The translations under genes and the position numbers were made by a program. From positions 124,001-188,000 of the forward strand of contig NZ_JAIMID010000004.1 of the NCBI RefSeq assembly GCF_019966535.1: a DNA stretch of 64,000 bases, given 5' to 3'. The notes under the pieces are model-generated. The model was not told the origin of the DNA, did no database searches, and saw only the letters and a list, made by a program, of their open reading frames with translations. Below are positions 18,001 through 25,349 of the stretch, piece by piece (within the stretch, counting starts at the first letter, position 1; every line of letters begins with the position of its first letter). The DNA is from Mesobacterium pallidum. Its GTDB lineage: Bacteria; Pseudomonadota; Alphaproteobacteria; Rhodobacterales; Rhodobacteraceae.

Positions 18001-21000
18001 ACGCCATGCTGACCTTCCATGGCGACACCTTCTATGGCGATGCCAATACCAACGTAGTCACGGCCTTCGACGGCGACGATTACATCGACGGGCGCGGCGG
18101 GCTGGACGATATCGACGGCGGCGAGGGCGAGGACACCGTCATGGGTTACGGCCTCGGCGGCACGTTCCACGGCGGCGGGGGCCTGTTCGACGGGGTAAAC
18201 TCCGGGTTCAACAGCCGGGATCGCGACCTCATCAGCTTCCAGAACATGACCGGGGCGGTCGATGCCTCGCTGCTGGACGGCTACGCGGTGATGGCCGGGC
18301 TGGCACCCGAGCTGGGCGACACCATCGCCCACGCCACGCTTTACCAGGACGATGGCGCCGGCGGCGTGACCCAGGTGGCGCAGGGCTTCGTGTCATCCTT
18401 CGAGGACCTGACCGGCACCGCCTATGCCGACACGCTGACCGGAGACGCGTCGGAAAACGTGATCCGCGGCCGCAACGGCGCCGACAGCATCCGCGGGCTC
18501 GACGGGAACGACACGCTGATCGGCGGCAATGGCGCGGACACGCTGGATGGCGACGGCGGGCAGGACTGGGTCGATTACTCGGGCTCGGGCGCGGCGGTCG
18601 AGGTGGACATCCGCGATGGCTGGGGCCTGGGCGGCACCGCCGAGGGCGACGTGATCCGCGACATGGAACACATTATCGGCTCGGCCTATTCCGACACACT
18701 CTACGGCCGGGGCGTCGACAACATCATCGACCCGGGCCTGTTCACCACCGGCGTGCTCGAGACGGTGGACGGCCGCTTCGGCATCGACACGCTGCAGCTG
18801 CGCTACGCGCTCGACATCTTCGTGCCGGTCGAGATCCGCCGCTTCACCAGCGCCGAGGTGCGGGTGGATGTGCTCTTCACCCCGCTGACCAACGACCTGA
18901 TCGCCTATTCGACCGAGCAGCTGGATATCGAGACGGGCGATGGCGACGACCTGATCGCCGCCGCGCTCGACGGCGCGGACGAGGAGGGCTGGGACGACTA
19001 CATCTCGACCGGCGCGGGCGACGACACGATCCAGCTGGGCGACGGCTATGACGTGGTCTTTGCCGGCTCGGGCGACGACGACGTGGCGCGCCTCTCGGGC
19101 CTGGCCGAGGCGTTCTTCTATTCCGGCGGCCTCGGCATCGACCGGCTGTCGGCGGACCTGTCGGCCATGGTCACCGCGCTCGAGATCGAGGGGGCGGCCG
19201 ACGGCTCGGTCAGTTTCGACATCTACACCGACACCGGCGCCGCCATGGTCGATTTCGAGCTGCTGGGCGACATCACCGCCGGCTCGGGCGACGACCGGCT
19301 GACCCAGCTTGGCGATCACGACAACGCCTTCGACGGGGGCCTCGGGGCCGACCGCTTCCAGGTCGATTTCGGCGACAACTGGATCGAGGGCGGCGAGGGC
19401 AATTCCGAGACCGGGTCGCAAGCCGACTGGCTGACGTTGGATTTCTCGGGCGTCACGGCCTTTGCGCTCATCAGCGACAACGACATCGCGACGCCGACTC
19501 TCGACGTGCAGGGCGTCTATTACGTGATGGACGGCCCGGACACGATCGGCAGCACGTTCTTCAACGATATCGAACGGTTGCGCGTCCACGGCACTGATAA
19601 CGACGACGAGATCCTCGGCATCACCTCGGACGAGACGGACCTCAGCTTCGGCGACCTGCTGATCGGCGGGGGGGGCGACGATTACATCTCGGGCTACGGT
19701 GACAACGACACGCTGGAAGGCGGCGCGGGCGAGGATTCGCTTTGGGGCGGGTCCGGGAACGACTGGTTGCAGGGCGGCGTGCAGGGCATCGCCGACGGCA
19801 CGGACGAGCTGTGGGGCCAGGGCGGGTCCGACACCTTCGTGCTGGGCGACGCCTCGGGCATGCATTACGGCGAATTCATCGGCGACATCGCCTATCTCTA
19901 CGATTTCGACGCCAGCCGCGACACGTTGCAACTGGCGGGGACGGCGTCGGATTACTTCTTCAGCTTCTCGGGCGGGGATACCTATATCTACACCGCCGAC
20001 CTGTCGGGGCTGGTCGGGCGGCTTCTCTTCACGCTGCTGCCGTCGAACAGCACGGCGATCGACTATGTTCCGGTGACGCCCTCGGCCCCGCAGATGCTGT
20101 CGGGCACATCGTCGATGACGGGCAGCGCCGGGGCGCCGAACGCGCCGATCATCCCGCCCGGGCCGACCCCCGGGCCCATCGGGCCGACCCCGTTCGATTT
20201 CACCTCGCTGAACAACGACATCATGGGCGGCGCCATCGACAACATGGTCGAGGTGCTCTACGGCCCCGGCGCGGGCGGCTTCACCGGCTTTTCGGTGACC
20301 GGCGGGGCGGATGCGGGCTGGATGCGGGACGGGCCCTTTGCCATGGGCGACGGCTTCGTGCTTTCGACCGGCGACATCTCGGAGCTTGCGGGCGAAAACC
20401 TGGTCGACAACGCGGATGGCGCGGGCCTGTCGCTGGCGATGGAGCGGGGGCTGGAGTTCGAGCGCATCGGCGTCACGGCAGACGGCTCGGTCATCTTCCG
20501 CGCCCTGGTGCCCCATGTGCCGGGCGGGATCAACACGCTCACCTTGCGCGATAGCGCCAACCTCGAGGGCGAGGGCGGGATCGTCTCGGGCTTCGATCTG
20601 GACGCGGTGGTGCTGTCGCGCGACTTCATCGCCACGCAGGATGAGACGGTGACCACCTTCGATCCGGCCTTGCTGGACGGCGCGCTGGACGTCTTCGACT
20701 ACACGCCCGCCGGTACGGCGTTCGAGGCGGGGCGCATGGGTGCCCGCGTCGTGAACCTGCCGTTCCCGATCTACGGGGACGACCTGCTGGGCACCGGCCA
20801 CGGCACGATCAACGAAGGCTTCGCGCGGCTGGGCCAGGTCGATTATTCGGGCGACACGGCGCTTGGCGGCGCCTTCTCGCTGGGGGACGCAGGCCAGGTG
20901 ACCTTTGCCCTGACCGAGACCGTGGACACCTCCGAGCCGCTCTACCTCTACGTGGCCGAGGCCTTCGACAACGGTGAAGAGCTGGCCAGTTCCGTCGTCG

Positions 21001-23054
21001 TCTCGCCCAACGTGGCCGCGACGGGCGGCGATCTCAGCCGCGACTTCGGCAGCGCGGGGGCGGCGGATGACGCGGTGACGGTGCGGGTCGATTTCGACGT
21101 GACCCTGCCGGGCAGCTATGGCGGCGTCGATTACCGCGACCTCTTCCACCTCGTCATCGTCTCCGAGGAATTCCCGGAAAATCGCACCCCGCTCGACCCC
21201 GACCGGTTCGAGGTCAAGATCAACGGGCTCTCGGCCGCGGTGCTGAGCGACGGGCGGCAGGCCGACATGACCTCGCTCGCCGTGGATCTGACGGGCGCCT
21301 GGTCCGAGGATACGCTTTTCAACCTCGTGGGCGAAGGCGCGCTGCGCGACGTGCTGCGCGCCGATGCCTATACTCAGGTGCTGACGGTGCAGGGACCGAT
21401 CTTCGACGGTGCCAACCTGCTCGAGTTGAGCGTGGCGGACGGCGGCGACGGGCTCTTGGATACCGCGATCTTCCTCGCGCCGGTCACGGGCGTTTACGCC
21501 ACCGGCGGCCCGGTCGAGGACCGGATCGAGGGCACGGATCTTTACGACCAGCTGCTGGGCTTCCGCGACAACGACACGATCGAGGGGCGCGGCGGCAATG
21601 ACACGCTTTACGGCGGGCCGGGCCATGACAGCCTCATCGGCGGCGCCGGGGCGGACGTGCTGAACGGCGGCTTCGGTGACGACACGGCGAGCTATGTCGA
21701 GACCCTGCGCCTGCCGCTCGGCGGGCTGGTCGTCTCGCTCGAGGATCCGTCGCAGAACACCGGCTCGGCTGCGGGCGACACCTACCTCGGCGTCGAAAAC
21801 CTCGAGACCGGGGCGGGCGCCGACACGCTGATCGGCGACGACGCGGGCAACGGGCTTGTATCGGGGGCCGATGACGACGTGCTTTACGGGCGCGGCGGCG
21901 ACGACGAATTGCGCGGCGGCGACGGCAACGACGCGCTTTTCGGAGAGGACGGGGCCGACACGCTTTACGGCGCGGGCGGCAATGACACGCTGACCGGCGG
22001 CGCCGGCGCGGACGAGCTGCGCGGCGGCGGGGGCATCGACCTTGTCAGCTACGCCGATGCGGGCGCCGGCGTGGTGGCGGCGCTGGCCAATACCGGGATC
22101 AACGCGGGCGACGCGGCGGGCGACAGCTATTACGCGGTCGAACAGCTCGAGGGCAGCGCCCATGCCGACGATCTGCGCGGCTCCGGCGCAAGCGACACGA
22201 TCCGCGGCGGCGCGGGCGCGGATAGCCTGCGCGGCAATGGCGGCACCGACTTCCTTTACGGCGGTGACGGGCACGATTCGCTGCGTGGCGGGGCCGAGCG
22301 TGACTACCTTTACGGCGAGAACGGCCATGACCTGTTGCAGGGCGAGGCAGGCGACGACTGGCTGACCGGCGGCGGCGGGGCGGATACGCTGGACGGCGGC
22401 GACGGCACCGATGTGGCGAGCTACCTGACGGCCGAGGCCGGCGTGACCGTGGTCATGGGCAACATGGCGCTGAACACGGGGCAGGCGGCGAACGACGTGT
22501 TCCTCTCTATCGAGGGGCTGATCGGGTCAGGCTTTGCCGACGACCTGCGCGGCGACGAGTTCGCCAACACCATCGCGGCCGGTGTGGGTGACGACGACGT
22601 GCTGGGCAACAACGGTGACGACACGCTGTTTGGCGAAGGCGGGGCCGATACGCTTGACGGGGCCAGCGGGGCCGACTGGATCGAGGGCGGCTTTGGCGCC
22701 GACCTGCTGATCGGCGGCTGGGGCGCGGACACGCTGAAGGGCGACAATGGCAACGACGTGATCGAAGGAGACGGCGGCGCGGACGAGATCACCGGCGGGC
22801 TTGGAGACGACACGCTCACGGGCGGGACGCAGGCCGATGTCTTCGTCTTCGACGGCACGCAGGACGAGGGCACCGACACGATCACCGATTTCGACATCAC
22901 GGCGGATGTGCTGCGATTCGAAGGGGTTGCGATGTCCGACCTGACCGTCATCGGCACGTTCGAGACGCTGATCGTGGTCGATGGGCTGACCGCCATCGTG
23001 CTGCAGGGCGTGGATTCGGCCACCCTCACGTCGGCCAATTACGACTTTGTCTGA
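15087..23054 (+). CDS. Giant RTX (haemolysin-type Ca-binding) secreted protein with choice-of-anchor-L-like region
   Basis: This 2655-residue protein starts at the ATG at 15087 (aaGGGGGG upstream). Residues 1 to about 740 are a unique Gly/Ala/Asp-rich N-terminal region without a Sec signal. RTX nonapeptides of the GGxGxD type (for example GGAGDDVLRGGDGDD) occur in blocks near 753-860, 900-1010, 1110-1160, 1510-1570 and 2138-2590. Between about 1700 and 2130 lies a domain with LVIVSEEFPENRTPLD and FEVKINGLSA, resembling the choice-of-anchor L domain. The last 60 residues (ITDFDITADVLRFEGV onwards) look like a C-terminal type I secretion signal. It is probably exported by a T1SS and Ca-folded outside as an adhesin or surface protein. 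No T1SS genes are in the window. Confidence 0.9.
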   Translation: MPTTIDPVTLETEFNAYFDAMVARVEEKILGSDIPVIGDALRGQVDTLLGFVADWRTALNSVLSTIDFATAELADVAAALDAIDGFHAVEVGGNIAFDVSFGVDTAAVVDLAAAEIAGDLGLPGGGFDLGGTLENLAAAVSSEIAFVIDGTTGALAQDGVADAALNISLTGGIALPETGALGFLGAALEAIPGMDEAIALDFNMTNWINGGGRASVSGGIHYGAHLEAGPGNLDGEAEGITAYLPTIYGDLVMGFDFAGAIMREGATVEATAAIGLENMAMDLAKLAEFLGAIFGQLDDILDTVPLGPLLDILTAELPVLPDLIPGMESDDDGDTIITITDLVDFLPGNAGIDTEFLEQVIFVAELIQTLADLGDGVIPLGDIGVSASASAELAAGTLPDGSAIIDAGSALPTTEPLPQAYLDLLAQLDAGIGLRLPFLETPLESLSAILFNGFGTPTVELVEYDLPVLEFEKGIDIPFYFGPVVAFIGGDFGATIDMGVGYDTSGLGADGVDFAQGFYLATDQGPAGVANPFATLSMTLKAGGGLNVIIGSVTVSGGITGTLGLNLTGSEDGKTYIQELMPCIISDISGTVTAGIEIEFTVGKKPLAISDRFELATVTLAQFNIDPCDSPDMTNRHVGTGLSDVIGATLELNVGGAADERALPRAVDTVGPVELYNPDTVPPELAKIIDTYQKKQLVAEDIAQEAMHENVSITLAPAEDGLGVNRGVAVHAFGIFEVYEAGLDDLATIDASFGEGNDALYIEDAVTLDAEVFGGKGSDTIQGGGGNDTVYGGSDDDVLAGGAGDDVLRGGDGDDILNGEEGADLIDGGAGFDEVDYSEASAGVTLTAVYSGPDFTEYRATGAIEAEGDTLRGIEYIRGSDYDDIFGGNLHAENVLQGNGGNDSLTGGYHADLLSGGVGADTIDGGGPGGGLDDLEDWVSYVFSTAAVWLDFDAGVNFGGEATGDVLIHIENAMLTFHGDTFYGDANTNVVTAFDGDDYIDGRGGLDDIDGGEGEDTVMGYGLGGTFHGGGGLFDGVNSGFNSRDRDLISFQNMTGAVDASLLDGYAVMAGLAPELGDTIAHATLYQDDGAGGVTQVAQGFVSSFEDLTGTAYADTLTGDASENVIRGRNGADSIRGLDGNDTLIGGNGADTLDGDGGQDWVDYSGSGAAVEVDIRDGWGLGGTAEGDVIRDMEHIIGSAYSDTLYGRGVDNIIDPGLFTTGVLETVDGRFGIDTLQLRYALDIFVPVEIRRFTSAEVRVDVLFTPLTNDLIAYSTEQLDIETGDGDDLIAAALDGADEEGWDDYISTGAGDDTIQLGDGYDVVFAGSGDDDVARLSGLAEAFFYSGGLGIDRLSADLSAMVTALEIEGAADGSVSFDIYTDTGAAMVDFELLGDITAGSGDDRLTQLGDHDNAFDGGLGADRFQVDFGDNWIEGGEGNSETGSQADWLTLDFSGVTAFALISDNDIATPTLDVQGVYYVMDGPDTIGSTFFNDIERLRVHGTDNDDEILGITSDETDLSFGDLLIGGGGDDYISGYGDNDTLEGGAGEDSLWGGSGNDWLQGGVQGIADGTDELWGQGGSDTFVLGDASGMHYGEFIGDIAYLYDFDASRDTLQLAGTASDYFFSFSGGDTYIYTADLSGLVGRLLFTLLPSNSTAIDYVPVTPSAPQMLSGTSSMTGSAGAPNAPIIPPGPTPGPIGPTPFDFTSLNNDIMGGAIDNMVEVLYGPGAGGFTGFSVTGGADAGWMRDGPFAMGDGFVLSTGDISELAGENLVDNADGAGLSLAMERGLEFERIGVTADGSVIFRALVPHVPGGINTLTLRDSANLEGEGGIVSGFDLDAVVLSRDFIATQDETVTTFDPALLDGALDVFDYTPAGTAFEAGRMGARVVNLPFPIYGDDLLGTGHGTINEGFARLGQVDYSGDTALGGAFSLGDAGQVTFALTETVDTSEPLYLYVAEAFDNGEELASSVVVSPNVAATGGDLSRDFGSAGAADDAVTVRVDFDVTLPGSYGGVDYRDLFHLVIVSEEFPENRTPLDPDRFEVKINGLSAAVLSDGRQADMTSLAVDLTGAWSEDTLFNLVGEGALRDVLRADAYTQVLTVQGPIFDGANLLELSVADGGDGLLDTAIFLAPVTGVYATGGPVEDRIEGTDLYDQLLGFRDNDTIEGRGGNDTLYGGPGHDSLIGGAGADVLNGGFGDDTASYVETLRLPLGGLVVSLEDPSQNTGSAAGDTYLGVENLETGAGADTLIGDDAGNGLVSGADDDVLYGRGGDDELRGGDGNDALFGEDGADTLYGAGGNDTLTGGAGADELRGGGGIDLVSYADAGAGVVAALANTGINAGDAAGDSYYAVEQLEGSAHADDLRGSGASDTIRGGAGADSLRGNGGTDFLYGGDGHDSLRGGAERDYLYGENGHDLLQGEAGDDWLTGGGGADTLDGGDGTDVASYLTAEAGVTVVMGNMALNTGQAANDVFLSIEGLIGSGFADDLRGDEFANTIAAGVGDDDVLGNNGDDTLFGEGGADTLDGASGADWIEGGFGADLLIGGWGADTLKGDNGNDVIEGDGGADEITGGLGDDTLTGGTQADVFVFDGTQDEGTDTITDFDITADVLRFEGVAMSDLTVIGTFETLIVVDGLTAIVLQGVDSATLTSANYDFV

Positions 23055-23063
23055 TCACATCGT

Positions 23064-23078
23064 CTGAACCGTGTTCAG
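23064..23078. promoter_or_regulatory. 15-bp palindrome, copy 1
   Basis: The sequence ctgaaccgtgttcag (arms ctgaac/gttcag, centre cgt) lies just past the RTX stop and downstream of the glucokinase gene. An identical copy occurs at 25234-25248 upstream of the lacI-type gene. Exact duplication of a 15-bp palindrome flanking the regulator operon suggests an operator. Confidence 0.5.
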
Positions 23079-23099
23079 GCGGGCGCCCGGCGCCCGCCT
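23077..23099. terminator. Terminator between RTX gene and glucokinase
   Basis: Stem aggcgggcg (23077-23085) / cgcccgcct (23091-23099) with a 5-nt loop between the convergent genes; short T-pair after the stem. Confidence 0.6.
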
Positions 23100-23106
23100 T
23101 GCGCGG

Positions 23107-24069
23107 TCACAGCAGGACCAGCTGCGAGACGTGGGCCGCCATGCCAACCAGCGCGGCGTAATCGTCCTCGACCACGTGCACCGGGAAGGCGGCGAGATAG
23201 TCGGAAAAGCGTCCCTTGTCGCGGAACGCTGCCTCGAACCCCATGCGCTCGGCGTGCTGGGCGGCCGCGCGGGCCATGCCGCCGACCATGTAGATCCCGC
23301 CGAAGGGCAGATGAACCAGCGCCAGGTCCCCGGTCGCATTGCCCAAAAGCCGCACGAAGGTCTCGAGCGCCTTGTAGGATGTCGGCTCTGCGTCCCAGGT
23401 CGCGAAGATCCCCGCACTGTCAAGCGGCGCGCCCGGATGCCCTTCGGACAGAAGCCAGCCGTGGACCTGGCCCAGGCCGCGGCCCGAGAGCGCCTCTTCG
23501 ACCGACGGAAAGCCGTGCCGCTCGGCCAGCCAGGCGGCGAGGCGGGCGTCGTCGGCATTGCGCTGGGGCAGGGTGACATGGCCCGATTCCGAGGCCGGCA
23601 CGATGGTGCCCTGCGGCCCCTCGAGCACCAGCGCGGCGTTGAAGCCCGTGCCCACGTTGACCACCATCCGCGCTGCCGGGCCCGCGGCCGGGCTGCCCGC
23701 GCGCAGGGTCGTCAGCGCCTCGGGGCCCAGGTGGCCGACCGAATGGCCCATCGCCTGCATGTCGTTCTGGATCGACACGGTCGCGGCGCCGGTCAGCGCG
23801 GCGATCTCGGCGCCATCCACCACCCAGTCAAGGTTGGTCAGCTGGCCCACGTTGTCCTTGACCGGCCCGGCCAGGTCGACGCCGACGGCGACGGGTTCGG
23901 GGCTGCCGGCCTGCGCGAGGTAGGCCGACAGGATCGACACGATCCCGTCATGTTCGGCATTGCGGAACCGCTGGATGGTCTGGCGCTGCAACACCGCCCC
24001 CTGCGACAGGGCAACGCGCGTGTTGGTGCCGCCGATATCGGCCAGCAGGAACAGGGGGCCTTCGGTCAT
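23107..24069 (-). CDS. glk: Glucokinase
   Basis: This 320-residue ROK-independent (Glk-type) kinase phosphorylates glucose with ATP to glucose-6-phosphate. The phosphate loop LLADIGGTNTRVALS is at residues 8-22. Further blocks are VAVGVDLAGPVKDN, LTNLDWVVDG, the substrate-binding SIQNDMQAMG, MVVNVGTGFNAALV, ASESGHVTLP and GIYMVGGMA. The start at 24067-24069 has GGGAGA upstream; the in-frame extension overlaps the regulator. It sits 40 bp after the LacI-type gene on the same strand, so the two probably form an operon. No sugar transporter is adjacent. Confidence 0.93.
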   Translation of the reverse strand: MTEGPLFLLADIGGTNTRVALSQGAVLQRQTIQRFRNAEHDGIVSILSAYLAQAGSPEPVAVGVDLAGPVKDNVGQLTNLDWVVDGAEIAALTGAATVSIQNDMQAMGHSVGHLGPEALTTLRAGSPAAGPAARMVVNVGTGFNAALVLEGPQGTIVPASESGHVTLPQRNADDARLAAWLAERHGFPSVEEALSGRGLGQVHGWLLSEGHPGAPLDSAGIFATWDAEPTSYKALETFVRLLGNATGDLALVHLPFGGIYMVGGMARAAAQHAERMGFEAAFRDKGRFSDYLAAFPVHVVEDDYAALVGMAAHVSQLVLL

Positions 24070-24109
24070 CGCGCTCTCCCAAGGCTTGCGAACGGGTCCG
24101 ACCCCAGCT

Positions 24110-25162
24110 TTAGGCGTTGACGCGCGACGGCGCAACAGGCGCCGGACCGATCGAGGCCCCGTCGATGTAATCGATTACCATGAGGGAATTGCGATGCGGC
24201 TGCCGGGGACGCTCGACCCTGTCGATCAGAAGGTGCGCCAGGTGATGCCCCGCCGCCCGGACCGAGGACCGCATGGCGGCAAAGGACGGCGCGGTCGCGG
24301 GCCCGTCGCCGAGATAGGTCAGCGCATCGTCGAAGGTGATCAGCGACACGTCGCGCCCCAACGCGAGGCCAGCCTGCGACAGGGCGCGCTGCACGCCCAT
24401 GGCGGTGACGCTCGAGGCGGTGAGATAGGCGGTGGGCGGGTCCTGCAACGCTTGCATCTCGGCCACGGCCTGCAGGCCTGCGGCAACGGTCATGGCGCCC
24501 GACCGCATCAGCGCGGGGTCCGGCGTGACGCCATGTTCGGTCAGCGCCGTCCTGTAGCCGTCGCGCCGCGCCTCGGCAAAGGCCATCGCCTCGTCCCCGT
24601 TGACCAGCGCGATGCGGCGATGCCCCAGCGCCAGCAGCTTGCGCGCCGCCTGCTGGAACGCGCCGAAATTGTCCACGTCGACCCAGGTGTAGCTGTCCGC
24701 GTCCATGTCCGGCATCCGACCGTGCACCGCGTAGGGCAGGCCCAGTTGGTCCAGCACCGCCGGCCGGGTGTCCCCGCGCCGCGGGCCCTGCACGACCACG
24801 GCGTCGACGGCGCTGCGGCGTTTGAGCTTGGCATAGGCTGCCTCTTCCTCGCCCGCGCCGACGACGGTCAGCAGCAGCTCATAGCCGCGGCTGGCATAGA
24901 CCTCCCCGGCGCCGGCCAGGAAATCGCCGAAGATCGGGTTCACCATCTCGTCCGAGGCCGAGGTCGTCAGCACATGCGCCACCTGGAAGGCGCGGCCCGT
25001 CGCCAGCCCCAGCGCCCGGGCATTGGGCGTGTACCCATGGGCCTTCGCCGCCTCCTGCACCCGTTTTCGGGTGGCTTCGCTGACCTCGGGATAGCCGTTG
25101 AGCGCACGGCTGACGGTGGTCTGCGACACCCCCAGCAAATCGGACAATTGCTTGAGATTCAT
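24110..25162 (-). CDS. LacI-family transcriptional regulator
   Basis: This 350-residue repressor-type protein has an N-terminal LacI HTH (NLKQLSDLLGVSQTTVSRALNGYPEVSEATR) with the hinge helix NARALGLATG, then a periplasmic-binding-protein-like sugar-sensing domain (GYELLLTVVGAGEEE, WVDVDNFGAFQQAARKLLALG, RRIALVNGDEAMAFAEAR, TFDDALTYLG). It is upstream of glk in the same direction. The likely effector is a sugar or sugar phosphate; which one cannot be said. The palindrome at 25234-25248, 72 bp upstream of its start, is a candidate operator. Confidence 0.93.
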   Translation of the reverse strand: MNLKQLSDLLGVSQTTVSRALNGYPEVSEATRKRVQEAAKAHGYTPNARALGLATGRAFQVAHVLTTSASDEMVNPIFGDFLAGAGEVYASRGYELLLTVVGAGEEEAAYAKLKRRSAVDAVVVQGPRRGDTRPAVLDQLGLPYAVHGRMPDMDADSYTWVDVDNFGAFQQAARKLLALGHRRIALVNGDEAMAFAEARRDGYRTALTEHGVTPDPALMRSGAMTVAAGLQAVAEMQALQDPPTAYLTASSVTAMGVQRALSQAGLALGRDVSLITFDDALTYLGDGPATAPSFAAMRSSVRAAGHHLAHLLIDRVERPRQPHRNSLMVIDYIDGASIGPAPVAPSRVNA

Positions 25163-25233
25163 GCGGGAAACCGGCCTTTCGATTGCTTGACCAAAGCGTA
25201 AGGAGGCAACACGCCTGCGTCAATCGCCCGCAG

Positions 25234-25248
25234 CTGAACCGTGTTCAG
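25234..25248. promoter_or_regulatory. 15-bp palindrome, copy 2 (candidate lacI/glk operator)
   Basis: Identical to 23064-23078 (ctgaaccgtgttcag). It lies between the divergent lacI-type and uvrA genes. LacI-type operators usually have an even CG centre, whereas this has a 3-bp centre, so binding by the neighbouring LacI protein is only a hypothesis. Confidence 0.5.
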
Positions 25249-25349
25249 CGCGTTCTCGCCCAATGTTTACCTTATGTTCTCACTTTTTGGTTGGCCGAGC
25301 CGGGCAGGCGGGTTATCTGTGGCGCTGTCCAAGCCCCGGGGTGTCTGTC

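Noticed and set aside
18393..22328. 1311-codon open frame on the minus strand
   Set aside because: It is antisense to the RTX gene. GC-rich periodic RTX codons leave the opposite frame open, and its protein has no recognisable domain.
17340..22900. CRISPR-like or tandem DNA repeat
   Set aside because: The periodicity is 27 bp of coding RTX nonapeptides with variable codons; there are no conserved repeats with unique spacers.
25240..25285. SOS box (GTTC-N7-GTTC) upstream of uvrA
   Set aside because: Three GTTC tetramers occur, but the spacings are 5 and 20 nt, not 7.
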